Assembly: GCA_023014365.1 (NCBI GenBank)
Contig: JAEBUN010000012.1
Location: 992,001-1,056,000 of the forward strand
Direction: 5' to 3'
From: Lepiota brunneoincarnata
Lineage: Eukaryota > Basidiomycota > Agaricomycetes > Agaricales > Agaricaceae
DNA length: 64,000 nucleotides
Shown: piece by piece, positions 29,533 through 41,383 of the stretch
Layout: each line of letters opens with the position of its first letter
Numbering within the stretch: position 1 is the first letter of the stretch
The notes under the pieces: generated by a model
What the model saw: the letters and a program-made list of their open reading frames with translations, nothing else
Told to the model about the DNA's origin: nothing
Databases searched by the model: none
Position numbers and translations under genes: made by a program

Positions 29533-30419
29533 GCCTGGGCCACTCACTCCAAGTTATCCTTCATCACCCATTGCTCCAAACCCTGGTGGACAGATGATTG
29601 TACACTCACTCTCCACTCTCACCTGGCTACCAAGAGTGATGATGATCACAAGTCCTTCCATCAGTGCACTTGGGAGGCCAGGTGCATATACTTTAATGCT
29701 CATATCCATGAGATTGCTACCACCAACTTGCACCCATGGGATCTCATGTGCTGGACAAGCCCTCACTCTCTGCCTCCCTGTGAGTCAATGACTTACCAAG
29801 GCCACCCCCTCCATTCCTTGGATGATCTATTCCCCTCCCTCCATGCAGCTTTCAACTCAGCTGAGGGCAGACAGGTTGACTTGTCACCTCTTTCTGTTCT
29901 CTGGGACAGAGACTTGTTGTCTTGGACCCCATTTGCCATTCCTGAACTCCATGAGGCTTTGGAGGGCTGCTCCAACCACTCTGCACCAGGTCCTGACCAT
30001 ATCACATGGAAGCATCTGAAGCTCTTGGTCTTCTGTCCCAGGATTGAGGGTCTCTTCTTAGCTCTAGCTAATGCCTGCATCTCTGAGGGAAGGTGGCCTG
30101 AGTATTTCAAGGGCTTTTGCTCAGTGGTTATTCCCAAGACTGGGAAGGACAACTACTCCACTCCCAAGTCTTTCTGCCTAATTGCCCTCCTTAATACCCT
30201 GAGAAAGCTTATTGAGAAGATGATTGCCCACCACATGCAGTTTGATGCTGTGTCTAATGGAATCTTCCACTCCAACCAACTGGGAGGCATCATCCAGAGG
30301 TCTACTGAAGATGCTGGTCTCTTCCTCACCCATGTAGTTCATGCTGGCTGGGCCAAGGGCCTTGTCTCCAGTGTACTGGCATTTGACATTGCCCAGTTCT
30401 TCCCCTCCATTAATCATGA
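29533..30419 (+). pseudogene. LINE ORF2, reverse transcriptase N-terminal part
   Basis: Continues ORF2: the fingers region with SAPGPDHITWKHLKLL and KTGKDNYSTPKSFCLIALLN, and palm motif A as FDIAQFFPSINHD. The open part is 246 codons long (29728 on). It is cut by element B immediately after the motif A block, and the frame resumes at 41389. Confidence 0.85.
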
Positions 30420-30783
30420 TGTTACATGGGTTAGGCATCTGCAACAATCAATGTGGTATACAATGTGAAGATGTGTAGACTGTTGATCAATGCGAGCAAG
30501 TCTAAGGCAATGCCAAAGAGCAGGAACAATATACTGTGTATAAAATAAGACAAAGCTAGGGATTACAAGTAATACCTAGGTCTATATATACTGTCTGGGA
30601 CAATGGACATGTGATAAAGAAAAGAAACACATGCAAATGGGTGAAAATCACAAGCTAAAAGGGAACTAACTATAGACGGGTGGTGGCATGTGATAACTAA
30701 ATATGTGTGGGCATTGACAGCAGGCAGTGGCATGTGTTAAACAAAAATAGACAGGTGGGTGTATAGGTGGAAAAATGATAACA
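30420..30783 (-). repeat. B 3' LTR
   Basis: 364 bp, TGTTACATGGG...GATAACA. It contains AAGACAAAGCTA (30547-30558), identical to the B primer-binding site. Confidence 0.93.
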
Positions 30784-32055
30784 TTACCCCCTTCTAATCT
30801 TCGAACTCTGTTTTGAAGTCAATAAACAAGGAGGTACGGGTGTAGGATATGGGTTGTGAAAGTAGTCAGTTCTAGTCATAGCCATAGCCATCATAGGCAT
30901 AGTCATAGTTGTTGTATTGGCCATTGCCAGTGATATTGTATGTTTGTCCAAAGGTGTTGGGATAGCATTGTGCCATCCTTTCGAGTGCGGCATTGCATTG
31001 GTTCTGGTGGTAGACGGGGCAGGTTCACATATAATGTCCTGGTGTGGAGCGGTTGCAGTGGCGGCAGGTGTATTGGGGGCAGCTGTGTGCCCAGTGACCA
31101 ATTTGATGGCACTCAAAACAGTGATTTCTTCCAACATTGTATAAACAGGTTGTCATGGCTTGGGGTGTGATGGTGGGGGTGGTACAATGTCAAGGAGGTC
31201 TTTGGGGTAGGGGGTGGGTTTCCTGTCGCTGGCAGGCTTCCATTTGTTGAGTGAATTTGTCCACTGTTTGTTGTCAAGTTTGGGGTGGTGGTGCTGAGGT
31301 GGGGGGTATGACAACAGGCAGGGTATCAGGGCTTGGAGGTTGTTCAGGTCAAACTTGTCAGTGCGTGGAGTGGATGGGAACTCATCGGGACAATCTGTCA
31401 GGGGTCGTAGGTTGAACCAAACTAGGGATTGCAGGTGCAATCTGTATACCGGTTGTGGAGCTGCAATGCTTGGTGAAGATTTGGCGGAAGGTGGGGTTGG
31501 ACCACAAGCAGTTTAATGTGTTTTGGTTTGCCTCTTTAACTCTTTTGACACTTTGTTTGAGGCCATGGAGGCAGAGGAGGTTTTTGTGGAGTTGGAAGAA
31601 GCCATCATGAACTTCTGTTGATACTGCTGGTGTTGGTGCGATAAGAAGTGAAAAGACGAGGGTAGAGGCACTGTTGACTTCATTAATATAATTGCTAACA
31701 GTAGTGATGAGTGGGGGAGTGGGGATGGCGGTTGGCGTTTCTGCGATGGGTGGAACAGGACTGGGGGGAGTGGTCTGTCATGGTATGTGGCATGGGGATG
31801 GTGTGTTTTCAGTGGTGTTAAGTGTGCTCTTGATGAGGAATTGGTATAGAATATGGTTGGAGTCAGGTTGCATGGATGAGGATCTGGTGGTTCCATCTAA
31901 TGTAGGTAAGGTAGAAATAAGGGCAGATTCAGAGGGGAGCAAGTGGATGGAGGAAGGCATCGTGGTGTTAAAAGAGGCAGTGCGATTTATTTTTGGTAGG
32001 GGTGGCGGTGAGAATGATGTGGTTTCTTTGTGGCTTTAAGAGAATGAATAACAGG
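30784..32055 (-). pseudogene. B ORF3: accessory zinc-knuckle protein remnant
   Basis: After the chromodomain comes a degenerate Ser/Thr/Pro-rich frame (31513-31896 open) and, near the 3' end, the knuckle pair CFECHQIGHWAHSC and CRHCNRSTPGHY (about 31030-31115), interrupted by a TGA. The GHWAxxCPQxxCxxC spacing matches A1 ORF3, so this extra gene is shared by both families. The rest is too decayed for a reliable frame. Confidence 0.6.
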
Positions 32056-33309
32056 CATGTTTTTGTCGTTTCAGTCTAGTCCTTTTAGTCATTTATACCC
32101 CATTAGGAATGCTACTGCATCTCCTTCATCATGTGTTTTGGGGATGATGGTTCCATCCACAGTTTCAGGTCTGATCTCATCGAGTATTGATTTGAAATGG
32201 GACTTGGGTTCCCAGGTATTTTTGGATTTGGGCCATCTGACCCATGTGACTAGGTATTCAAGGCAGTTTCATCATTTTCAGTGATTCAGTATTGCTTCAA
32301 TCTCATATACTTCTTTGCCTTCGACAATTTGAGGTGGAGGTTGGACATAATTGGGTCCATATGTTTCAGTTTCAGTGTACGGCATGAGGAGTTGGGCATG
32401 GAATATGGGGTGGATTTTCCAATGTTTGGGAAGTTTGAGTCAATATGAAACAGTGGATAAAACATCGAGGATATGGAATGGTCCAAAATGTTTGGGGGCC
32501 ATTTTATGCATGACATACAGGGTATTTAAGTTCCAGGCATTGAGCCAAACCATTTGATTTTCATGGAATGGGGTAAACTTTGATTGACATCGATTTTCCA
32601 TGTGTTTCATGGTGGTTTCATGTGTGGTTTTAGCATTTCAGCAGTATAGGTTGATGAGTTCCATGCAGTTGTTTACAGTAGGAGATTCGGTTTCAAGGAG
32701 GATGGTGGGGAGTGCTTTTGGTTGTATTCCCGTAATAATTTCAAACAGTGTCTGTTTTTGTAAGGTGTGTGGTCAACTGCTGTATGCAAATTCAAGGAGG
32801 GGAAGGGCCTGTGACCAATTTTTGGGGTGATGTGAGCAGAAAATGGAAAGATATGCTTGGGTTTCCTGATGTGAGTGTTTGGTGGCTCTGTCTGCTTCTG
32901 GGTGGTAAGCCGTGGTCATTGCAGGTATAATTTTGAGTCGTTCTAACAGTTTCTGGAACAAATGCGCAGTAAAGTGTGGATCACGGTCAGATATGATATG
33001 TTTGGGTAGGCCATAATGTGGGTAAGCCTTATTGAGAATGATGTTGGTGATGTTGTTGGCAGTCATGGATTTGTTGGTTGTGGTGAGAATCACCCCCTTC
33101 GAGAGTCCATGGTCCACAATGGACAGAATTGAGTTGAAACCATTGGAGGGAGGGAGGTCAGTGATGAGATCCATTGAGATCTGAGAAAATGGGCAATTTG
33201 ATTCGGGTGCTGGGATAGGGGTAAAGGCGGGCTTGGCAGGGTGACAGTTAATTTTACACTGTTGACAGTTGGTGCAGCCTTTGACATAATCACATGTGAA
33301 ACTGGCCAT
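32056..33309 (-). pseudogene. B integrase and chromodomain, degenerate
   Basis: Zinc region (GCTNCQQCK), core with SMDLITDLPPS and ISDRDPHF, then the block where relatives have T-E-R. Here it reads ADRATKHSHQE, so the third catalytic Glu has become Lys. The chromodomain is visible near 32190-32290 as a WVRWPKSKNTWEP-like frame. No intact protein. Confidence 0.8.
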
Positions 33310-34170
33310 ACCAGGCCAGTAGAACTCATGCTTTAATGTGTGAAGAGTCGTATCAATACCAGGGTGTCCTGCAGTGGGGGAATTATGATATCTCCATATG
33401 ATACATCAGTGGAGTTTGAGGTCTTCCAGTGGAATAGTTCTTCCTTCGTAGGTGACAATTAAGCCTTTTGGGGTTTGTGTTATGGAGTAGCGGGAATCCA
33501 TTGGAATATATGGGGCAGTCATGAGGACAGTGATCTGTTTGGTGGTATGTGGGTTGTATTTGTTGTGGCAGAGTATATCATCATGAGTTTCTTGGTCAAT
33601 GGTATTAACAAATATGGATTTGGGTAATACTGTTACTGATTTGTTATCTTCATCTTCATCAGGAATATGATTGGGACAGTGGGAGAGTGCATCAGTGGTG
33701 GGTATCTTTGTACTGGGTACATGCTCAATCTGGAGATTAAAGCAGGAGAGAAATTGATGCCAATAGGCCTGGCATCAGTTGATATCCTGCAGTTTCTTCC
33801 AGTAAGTAAGATTTTGGTGGTCGGTATGAACTTTAACAGGGAAGGGTCCTCCTTCCAAATAATGATGCCATTCATCTAGGGCATGAATAATGGCAAGTAC
33901 TCATGGTCATGAATATTGTAGTTTTGTTGAGCAGGTGTAAGAGTTTTTGATAGGAAAGCCATGGGGTGGCATTGATTATTAATGTCATTTTGGTAAAGTA
34001 CAGCTCCGGTAGCATATTTCAAAGCATCACATTCAATTTCAAATGGTTTCAATTGGTTGGGCATTGTGAGCACGGGTTGTTTCAAGAATTGAAGCTTCAA
34101 GGCATCAAAGGAATCACAGCATTTGTTGGTCCACTCAAATAGTTGCTTGGTCAATATGAGGGCATTAAGA
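33310..34170 (-). pseudogene. B RNase H and linker
   Basis: FEIECDALKYATGAVLYQND at about 33990-34060 (Asp-to-Cys-type changes around the first catalytic block), then NYNIHDHEYL and a linker of HIPDEDED type near 33650. Split by stops at several places. Confidence 0.7.
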
Positions 34171-34176
34171 GGTTGG

Positions 34177-34502
34177 TGTAAGGGGACTGGCATTGTGCTC
34201 CCCCTTATGCAAGGTACATCTAGGGACCTGCAGTTGGACGTACAGGCTTGGCCTTCTTAGCCAATGCCCGATGCCCAAGCCCAGTCTCAGCCTTCGGCCA
34301 CCCCCATCCCAAGCCCAATCCATGGGCAACTTCTTACTATTAGTTGTTTGTCTATTGTTTGCGTGCATTATTACTGGTAGCTATCATAGTGTTTGGTTAC
34401 CCAGTCTGTGTGCAGGCCACTATGTATATATATAGTGTGGGTGGTGATTGTGATCGCCACCTGAATATCAACTTGGTTCTGGTGCCATATCTTCCCCTAA
34501 CA
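34177..34502. mobile_element. Solo LTR, S family, in B RT
   Basis: 326 bp, TGTAAGGGGACTGG...CCCCTAACA, flanked by GTTGG (34172-34176 and 34503-34507). Opposite orientation to the S copies at 15540, 28497 and 46356. Confidence 0.92.
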
Positions 34503-35745
34503 GTTGGGCAATAGCAGAATAGCTGTGGATAAATTTCTGGTAGAAGTTACAGAATCCTATGAATTTGTGGACATCTTTTGTACATTTTGGGACAGGCCAT
34601 TGGGCAATTCTGGCTAACTTCATGGGGTCCATTTTGATTTTATTGGGCATGATAATCATGCCAAGGTATTCCATATGGTCACGGTAGAATTCGCATTTCT
34701 CGGTTTTAAGGTAAATGTCGTTCAGGGTCAAACACTCAAGAACTTCTTCCATGATGCAGTCATGTTCTTCCTGATCATGGGCAAAGATGAGTATGTCATC
34801 CATGAATGCCTGGGAAGTTGCAGGCAAGTTGGACATTCTGAAGAACATGACAGTCAGTTCAAAAAGTCCAAGCAGGGTGTTGAATGCACCTTTCCATTCA
34901 TCTCCTTTCTTGATTCAAATGTTGTTGTATCCAGCACAGATGTCAAGTTTGGAGAATATGTGGGCTCCTTTGAGTTTATCCATTATCTTGGTAACCATCG
35001 GGATTTGGTATGCGTTCTTGACTGTATGTTTGTGGATATAGTGGTAGTCTTGACAGGGGTTGAGCAAGCCATCTTTCTTGTCTACAAAGAAAAACAGGGA
35101 TGCCATTGGGGATTTTGACAGGCATATGTAACCTTTATGGAGGTTGTCAGAGATGAACTCTTTCAAAGAGTTATCCTGGTTTGGGGAAAGCTTATAAGCT
35201 TTTATTGCAACAGGTTTGAATTTGGGCTTTAATTTGATAGCATGGTCATAAGATTGTCAGGGAGGGAATTGTTTGGCAGCTTTCTTACTGAAACAACTCA
35301 ACCATCAGTGAAATTGACAGGGAACTTTAATGGCAGGGTCGTCGACCTTTTTGTCTCCATGTTTAATTGCAAGTTCTGTAGCCTGAATCTCAAGCTCGAC
35401 ATGAGCAAGTTCAGTGGGCATACTAATGATCTGATGCATCTTGGACTCTAGAGAGAACTCTTTGTAGTCCTCATTGAGGAGAGGTTCATAGATCAGTTTG
35501 TGCAGGGTGTAAGAAAATTTTCCATTGGGGTCGAATGCATTTAAATGATCCATAGCAAGGGTAGTAATATTGATCAGACAGTTGTTGTATGTCAAGTACT
35601 CAGGATGGTGGTTGCACTTCCTCTCTTTTCTCCATTGGAACATACAACATTTCCAATCGATCTTTGGGTTGACTTCATTAAGCCACGGGAAACCAAGAAC
35701 CATGGGTTTTGATCCTGTTGCTGCGATGTAGGCAGTGATGGGAAT
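34503..35745 (-). pseudogene. B RT and protease C-terminus
   Basis: RT blocks: CLSKSPMASLFFFVDKKDG at about 35100, KLDICAGYNN, and a palm region reading PATSQAFMDDILIF (about 34790-34830). The residues between the PAT-F-Q-x-F-M helix and the DD are missing, so catalytic loop spacing is shortened by an internal deletion. Protease C-terminus VLGFPWLNEVNP at about 35690. The frame continues beyond the hAT insert to the DSGAQGNFIS motif at about 37090. Confidence 0.8.
35738..35745. repeat. hAT target-site duplication, left
   Basis: ATGGGAAT, repeated at 36950-36957 on the far side of the hAT element. An 8-bp duplication is diagnostic of the hAT superfamily. Confidence 0.92.
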
Positions 35746-36949
35746 TAGTGATGTAACGGCCCGGCTTGGCCTGAAAGCCGTGGCTTTGGCCTGGCTTTGG
35801 GGGGCTCAGGCTTTGCAAACCTCAAGCCTAGGCCGCCTATGACGGCTTCCAACGGCTTAGGCTCAGCTCAGGCCCAAGCCGTGGCTTTTGAGTCACTTAT
35901 AAATGAATTAGATAGAAGTAGGCGATGGCTGTACTACCCTTCGTTGTCATATAGATCCTCATCCTCTGCAAGTAGTTGATCCCAAGTAAACCCCTCATCG
36001 ACAGCACTTGCATCTGTTGCAAGCTCAAGGTCCATCCCTTCAAGGTCTTCCTCCTCCTCTGTAGCTATGATGACCTTGCGAAAGATGAGATTGTTGTGGT
36101 ACATACACTTTAAGCACTGTAACGCTTCGACAATATCTCCTTTGAGGCGATTACGCCGCTTGCTCAGGGTGATTCCAGCAGAAGAAAAAGCACATTCACT
36201 TGACACTGATGATGCCATGATTGCAAGGTAATCACGCGTGAGCGATGCACCAGTTGGGTAACGAGGTGCATTTAACTGATGAAGAAAACAAATTAGTCAT
36301 TCTTGGGCAGCTTCAGCAGAATTTACACACCCCCCACCATGCCACAACAGTCATGCCAGGAGGGATGACATCATTAGTATTAATATACCGCTCATATTCA
36401 ACCTTCCACGGAGTACTTGATCCCTCGTCAGCGCTAGTGTTGTCAGAATCCGAGTCATCCGAATCGATGTCGCGCAAAAGACCTTGGGTTTTTTGTCATT
36501 TTGTGGGACACGAGGAGGCCATAGAAGCTGTGTTGGCCATCTGAAGTAGTTCATAACGTTCTTTGAACTTGTGGGACATGTGTGAATGCCCTGTACCAAG
36601 GTGATGGGGTTGTACGTACCGCATTCTGACCAAGCTCCAAGACTTCTTCCTGCAGTGATGTGTTCCAATTCTTCTTGAAGTAAGCCATCTTGCGCTCCGG
36701 GTGTAGCACTTTGAAGCCATTGATCAACGTGTTGATGATAGAGACAAGAGCACGTACGCATCACGAGAATATGATCGCAAACGTCCAAAGTACAAGAAGC
36801 CGCAGCTCAGGCCACGGCTTTAGGCTTTGGAAATGTCAAGCCTGAGCCGCAAGCCATCCAAAGCCCCCTGGACGGCTTGATGGGGCTCAGCCTATTCAGG
36901 CTCGGCCTCGGCCGGCTCGCGGCTTTGAGCCGAGCCATACACATCACTA
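35746..36949 (-). mobile_element. hAT DNA transposon in element B
   Basis: 1204 bp between 8-bp duplications. Left end TAGTGATGTAACGGCC, and right end (reverse complement) TAGTGATGTGTATGGCTC. GGCTT/AAGCC repeats crowd both ends, as in other hAT elements. A transposase remnant on the minus strand is too short for an autonomous element. Confidence 0.9.
35934..36790 (-). pseudogene. hAT transposase remnant
   Basis: The 3' part (35934-36218) encodes the C-terminal dimerisation region of hAT transposases: SSVSSECAFSSAGITLSKRR followed by a long helical segment (GDIVEALQCLKCMYH). Upstream fragments (36351-36788, with HPERKMAYFKKNW) belong to the same transposase but hold many stops. The catalytic RNase-H-like core is not identifiable, so this copy is non-autonomous. 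Confidence 0.75.
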
Positions 36950-36957
36950 ATGGGAAT

Positions 36958-37330
36958 TAATCAACCATCAATTATCATGCGGAAGGTAGAGTAGTGGATA
37001 ATTGATCCGTTTAGATTGTTGGATCCATCAAAGTTACACATATTAATCGGTCAGGGAAGTGCTTGCTTCCAGAGATGATGTTTGGTGATGAAGTCATCAG
37101 ATATAAAATTTCCTTGAGCTCCAGAGTCAAGGAGGGCAATAACTGGGACGTCTTTTTGTTCTCTCAGGCTCTGCACCTTTAAAGGAAGATATATGGATTT
37201 ATTGTTTGAAGTAGATGCAAGAGTTACAATGTTACAAGAGAGAGGGAAACTGGGAGGGGCTGGTGTTGAACAGAACCTCCAAATCAAAAATTTGCAAATG
37301 GTTGCATAGTCAGATCTTTGGACCAAGTCT
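36958..37330 (-). pseudogene. B protease N-terminus
   Basis: Retropepsin motif ALLDSGAQGNFISDDF (about 37080-37130), close to A1's version. The catalytic DSG is intact. Cut downstream by the hAT element. Follows the gag C-terminus. Confidence 0.8.
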
Positions 37331-38811
37331 CGTAGACTTCAACGGCTTTGGTTTCAGGAATAGATTCAATGATGGAACAGATTTTAAGGGACACGTTTTG
37401 TATGTTGGTCACCTTATCGGTTTTCGGTTGCGGTTTTGTAATGTTGGGGCACATGTGGGAGATGTGGCTGGGTTTGAAACATTGGAAGCACAAACCTTTC
37501 TCATAGGTGTGCTTTTCTTTGGGTGTGAAGACAGCATTGATATTGATGTTGTCATTGTGGGGGAAATGATCTGGTTGGTCTTCTTCGGCTTCTTCATGAT
37601 TGGGGTGCAGATCACCAGGGATATTAAAAGAAAGGTAATATTTCATTAAGGTATGTGTTGTCAATCTCCATAGTGTTCAGATCACACAATGGATGGAATT
37701 GGTAGTGGCAGTTTGGTCCAGTATAGGACAATTGCTGTTGCAGTCGTTGGTATGGTTGTTGCAGGCATTGGTAGTTATTTGCAGGAGCAGGTCATCAATT
37801 GAATCCTGGACAGGGTCCAAGGATTGGAGAGGCAGTGCACCAGTTGTGGTTGATCTGGATAGTGTGGCAGTACCATTCATTTATGGTGTTGGGCAGGTTC
37901 GGATCAGTGAGGATCTTATAGGTGAGGTTCCGGTTGATAACATTTTGGAATTTTTCTATGAGGGCACAATCTTCCGTGAGTCCTGAACAGTGGATGAGAG
38001 TTTTGAATTCTGCGATAACATCTTTGATGTTATGGGATCCTTGCCAGAGGGTATTGAGATCATGGAATGCTTGGGAAGGGATGTTGATGGGTGAGAATGC
38101 TTCAGTAAACTCTTCAATGAGTTTGTTGTAAGTACCAGGGGTGAAAATGCCCCAAATCTGTTTGGACTGGAAGTATTGATTTTTCCAGTTACTAGCTTCA
38201 CCGGATTTGAGCAGGGACAAGAAGAATACGATCTTCTTGTCATCGGTGTTATAGATGTTGGTGTTACCATAGAGGTAGAGCGCTATGGAATTAATGAACT
38301 CTTGGAAGTTCTTGCAGTTGCTGTTGAAAGGTGTTGGTTTCTCAAATGACAGTTCTTTGTAGCCATTATGTTGTTGTTGTTGTGGTGGTGGTGACAGGCC
38401 TTGGAGGCCTGAAAGGAGTTCCGGGTGGTCCTGGCAGTCCAGGTGGACCAGGAGGTGGGTGGTCAGTGGGTGGGTTGCCCATAGTTTCAGACATGGGTGT
38501 GGAGGGAGGAGAGGGTGGTTGATGGGGTTGTAGGTTGCGGGGAAGTTGGTACTGTCTGGGTTTGATCTGATGGATAGGAAAGCATAAGGGACCTCCTGTG
38601 CTTGTGGTTGCTTCCAGCAGACCAAAGGGGAGTCGAGGCGGTTCAACAGGTGACAGTTCAGTGATTTGGGTTGCTATGTGAATGGTGGGATCAACTGGTT
38701 CGGGTGGGGTTGTGTATATGGATGAAATGCGGATTACTTTACAAGATTGAAAACAAAGTTCATTAACAGGTTTGCTAATTCCGACTTTATAAGTTTGTGG
38801 GGGAGAGGTTG
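37284..38811 (-). pseudogene. B gag, capsid and zinc knuckle
   Basis: Capsid (NFQEFINSIALYLYGNTNIY to NEWYCHTIQINHNW) and a CCHC knuckle CFQCFKPSHISHMC near 37470. Broken by a frameshift between the two open pieces (37284-37664 and 37795-38646). The N-terminal Pro/Gly-rich part lies at 38366-38811. The first residues are on the other side of the R1 insert. Confidence 0.8.
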
Positions 38812-40589
38812 TCACAGATCTCCAGAAATATATTCAATTCTAGTGTTTTTAGGGTTTTGGTACGTTATTCTCTTAGTCTCCAACTAGACAGACAGTTGTT
38901 CTATCTGAATACAATGGGAACTTTGACAGTCATTACTATATAATATGTTAACTAGTATCTTCACGATTCAATAAGTCAGGCAAAATGCAAGCTTTTGCAA
39001 TTAGTGAACCTCTGTAGACCTAGCAGACAATGTGTTCTAATGGGCCCTAGCATACTACATCCTTTTCTCTTGACAATACTGTAAAGTTACACTACCCAGT
39101 GAGACAGGCTTTTGACAAGCTCCTGCAGTAAGTGTCTTTAAGCTAGTAGGCCTAGTGGACAGCGTTATCTAATGGGCCCTAGCGCACTACAGCTTCTGAA
39201 CAAGGCAATAAAACTTTTATACTACTCAGCGAGACAGGCTTCTAGCAAGCTCCTGCAGTAAGTATCTTTAAACTAGATAGACCTAGTGGACAGTGTTTTC
39301 AACAGGCCCTAGCATACTATGTTCGCTTCTCAATTAAACAGCTCTACAATTCAATGGTATACTTCTGAGGCAAGGCCTCTAAGAGGAACCCAAAGAAATG
39401 GAAGTTAGTGAACTTTCTACTTAAGAACAGAAGAGGCATAGCAACTCGTATTCAGTTCTTGAGTCAAGTGGAAGGGTCTGTCAATATCTCAATTGTTTCA
39501 ATGGGTCTGGTTTTTAAGAGTATAACTCTTTAAGTCTCTGGTGGTCTTATGACCGAAGAAAATCAGCGTAAAATTGCTTTATATTCCTATCCTAATCGAC
39601 CATACAATCAGGGGGGGAAATAGGCAAGCAGTTTCTTGCCTCCCATGTAATTTACAGACAAGTTTTTATAACAATATACAATTAACTTATGGGTATACCT
39701 GAAACAAGCCTTCAGCTTCATCATTTTATTGTCTCCTCATCATTTGGGAGCATCATTCTAGGAGTTCCAATATCAGCAACATCAATTTGCTCTCAGGGGC
39801 TTGCTCCCTAGGTGCCTGACTATTTATATCACAGCCAGCCAGGTTAGCAAGTTTCCCCACTAATGTTTATCTATTGGTTTTTATTTTATTCTTTGACTCT
39901 CCACACCTGAGTTTTCAACCCTAATGTTCTAAAGTCCACTTCCATAGTCTTCAGGTAGTAGACTAACACTAGATTTAATTAGCTTATTCTATTCTTATCA
40001 ATCTTCATTTTCTAGTTCATCATTTTTGATCTCTTTTTTGTTTCTATGAGGGGGCATCCTTCCCTGAGTACCCTCTGGGATACCCCCATTTGATCCCTTA
40101 GGTTTCAATATCATCAGAACCATTCCAAGGGGACATTCTTGTCAGGGCATTAGCTAATCCCTACATTCTTTTGTCAAGATTCACTCCCAGACCTGTTATT
40201 ATGACTAGGTACCATCCTGATGACATAGGTGTGGTGACTTGTCCGCTTTCTAGGGCAGAGGCAAAGAAATGGGTCTTTTGCACAGTCATGAGTATCTTAA
40301 CTAATATCTTAGTTAACACGGTATCGGATACAACGCTCGGGTACATTCATACCAGAGTCATTCTTCCATAGCCTTATCACCAATAAGTTAGTTAACATCA
40401 CCTTTACTTGTCTGGCTGTTCTGGTTCTGTTTCTGAGATGTCCGCCTTCACATATTTTAGATAGTATTCTAAATCTCTCACACCCAGTGTCTGACCATGG
40501 CCATATACTGATATTATTCAGTAACAGAGAGTTAGTTACTTTATTAGCTAGTGATTTCACAAATGAAATGATTTTGCAGCACAACAACA
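38812..40589 (-). mobile_element. Repeat R1, copy 2, in B gag
   Basis: 1778 bp, minus-strand ends TGTTGTTGTGCTGC and GATCTGTGA, flanked by GGTTG (38807-38811 and 40590-40594; CAACC on the minus strand). It matches the R1 copy at 5698-15880 over its length and has the three 130-bp tandem units. No gene recognised. It may be a solo LTR of a large-LTR element or a non-autonomous element. Confidence 0.85.
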
Positions 40590-41060
40590 GGTTGTTCAGA
40601 CTCAGGAGAAGATGAAGGAACATGAAAAGAAGGAGTATTGCAAGGAGTTGATGGAGCGGCACAAGGGGTAACAGATGGTTGAGAAGGTCCTGGAGATCCA
40701 GAACCAGTTTGGGAAATTCTAGGGTTTGGACAGTCTGTCCTGGCTTTGAAGTAGCTACCCGTGATGGGCAACAATGTCTTTTTTGGTAAAGAGGAACCAA
40801 TGAGAATTTAAGATCCGCTAAGACATTTGACAAGACAAATGAGGAATTCAAGAACCTATAGAGATGCTGGGGTGCAAAGGTTCTGAAGAACAACAGCCAG
40901 AGTTCTTCGGGGTGAAGACTGTGTCAGACGCTTGAATAGACAAGCAATGATCCTCAACAGATTACAGTTCTGTTTAAACCTCACAGTTAACGGTACTGTG
41001 CAGACCAGAGAAGATGAGAGCAAGAAGAGAGAAGAGAGGCAACAAGTAGCTTTGTCTTTT
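40590..41060 (-). pseudogene. B gag N-terminus and leader
   Basis: Pro/Ser-rich N-terminus of gag (about 40600-40774, NPRISQTGSGSPGPSQ), comparable with the A gag N-terminus (SRISGSGTQNPDP). It is followed, toward the 5' LTR, by about 280 bp of leader with open but unassigned frames. Confidence 0.6.
41048..41059 (-). promoter_or_regulatory. B self-priming primer-binding site
   Basis: Minus strand AAGACAAAGCTA, one base after the 5' LTR. It is identical to 30547-30558 in the 3' LTR and differs by one base from 41187-41198 in the 5' LTR. That segment lies about 36 bp after a TATATATATG box (about 41226-41234) on the minus strand, where transcription should start. Parallel to the A family arrangement. 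Confidence 0.65.
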
Positions 41061-41383
41061 GTTATGTGGGTTAGGCATCTGCAACAATCAATGCAGTATA
41101 TGATGTGAAGACATGTAGACCATTGATCAATGCAAGCAAGTCTAAGGCAATGCCAAAGAGCAGGAACAATATACTGTGTATAAAATAAGGCAAAGCTAGG
41201 GATTACAAGAAATACCTAGGTCAACATATATATACTGTCTGGGATGACGGACATGTGATAAAGAAAAGAAACACATGCAAACAGGTGAGAATCACAAGCT
41301 AGAAGGGAACTAACTATAGACGGGCAGTGGCATGTGTTAAACAAAAATAGACAGGTGGGCATATAGGTGGAAAAATGATAACA
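41061..41383 (-). repeat. B 5' LTR
   Basis: 323 bp, TGTTATGTGGG...GATAACA, shorter than the 3' LTR by internal deletion (about 40 bp near 41330). Right flank CATGA completes the target duplication. Confidence 0.93.

Larger units (their letters stand above)
30420..41383 (-). mobile_element. B: Ty3/gypsy chromovirus inserted in the LINE
   Basis: LTRs at 30420-30783 and 41061-41383, flanked by CATGA (30415-30419 and 41384-41388). Minus-strand order is gag, protease, RT, RNase H, integrase, chromodomain, then ORF3 with knuckles, the same plan as the A family, but the proteins are clearly diverged. It holds three later inserts: R1 in gag, a hAT element in the protease region and an S solo LTR in RT. 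Removing them leaves about 7.6 kb. Confidence 0.93.

Noticed and set aside
29074..29547. Longer version of the L710 acidic frame, starting at 29547
   Set aside because: The extra N-terminus reads into the surrounding S LTR, a different element. The frame from the LTR's own ATG is preferred.
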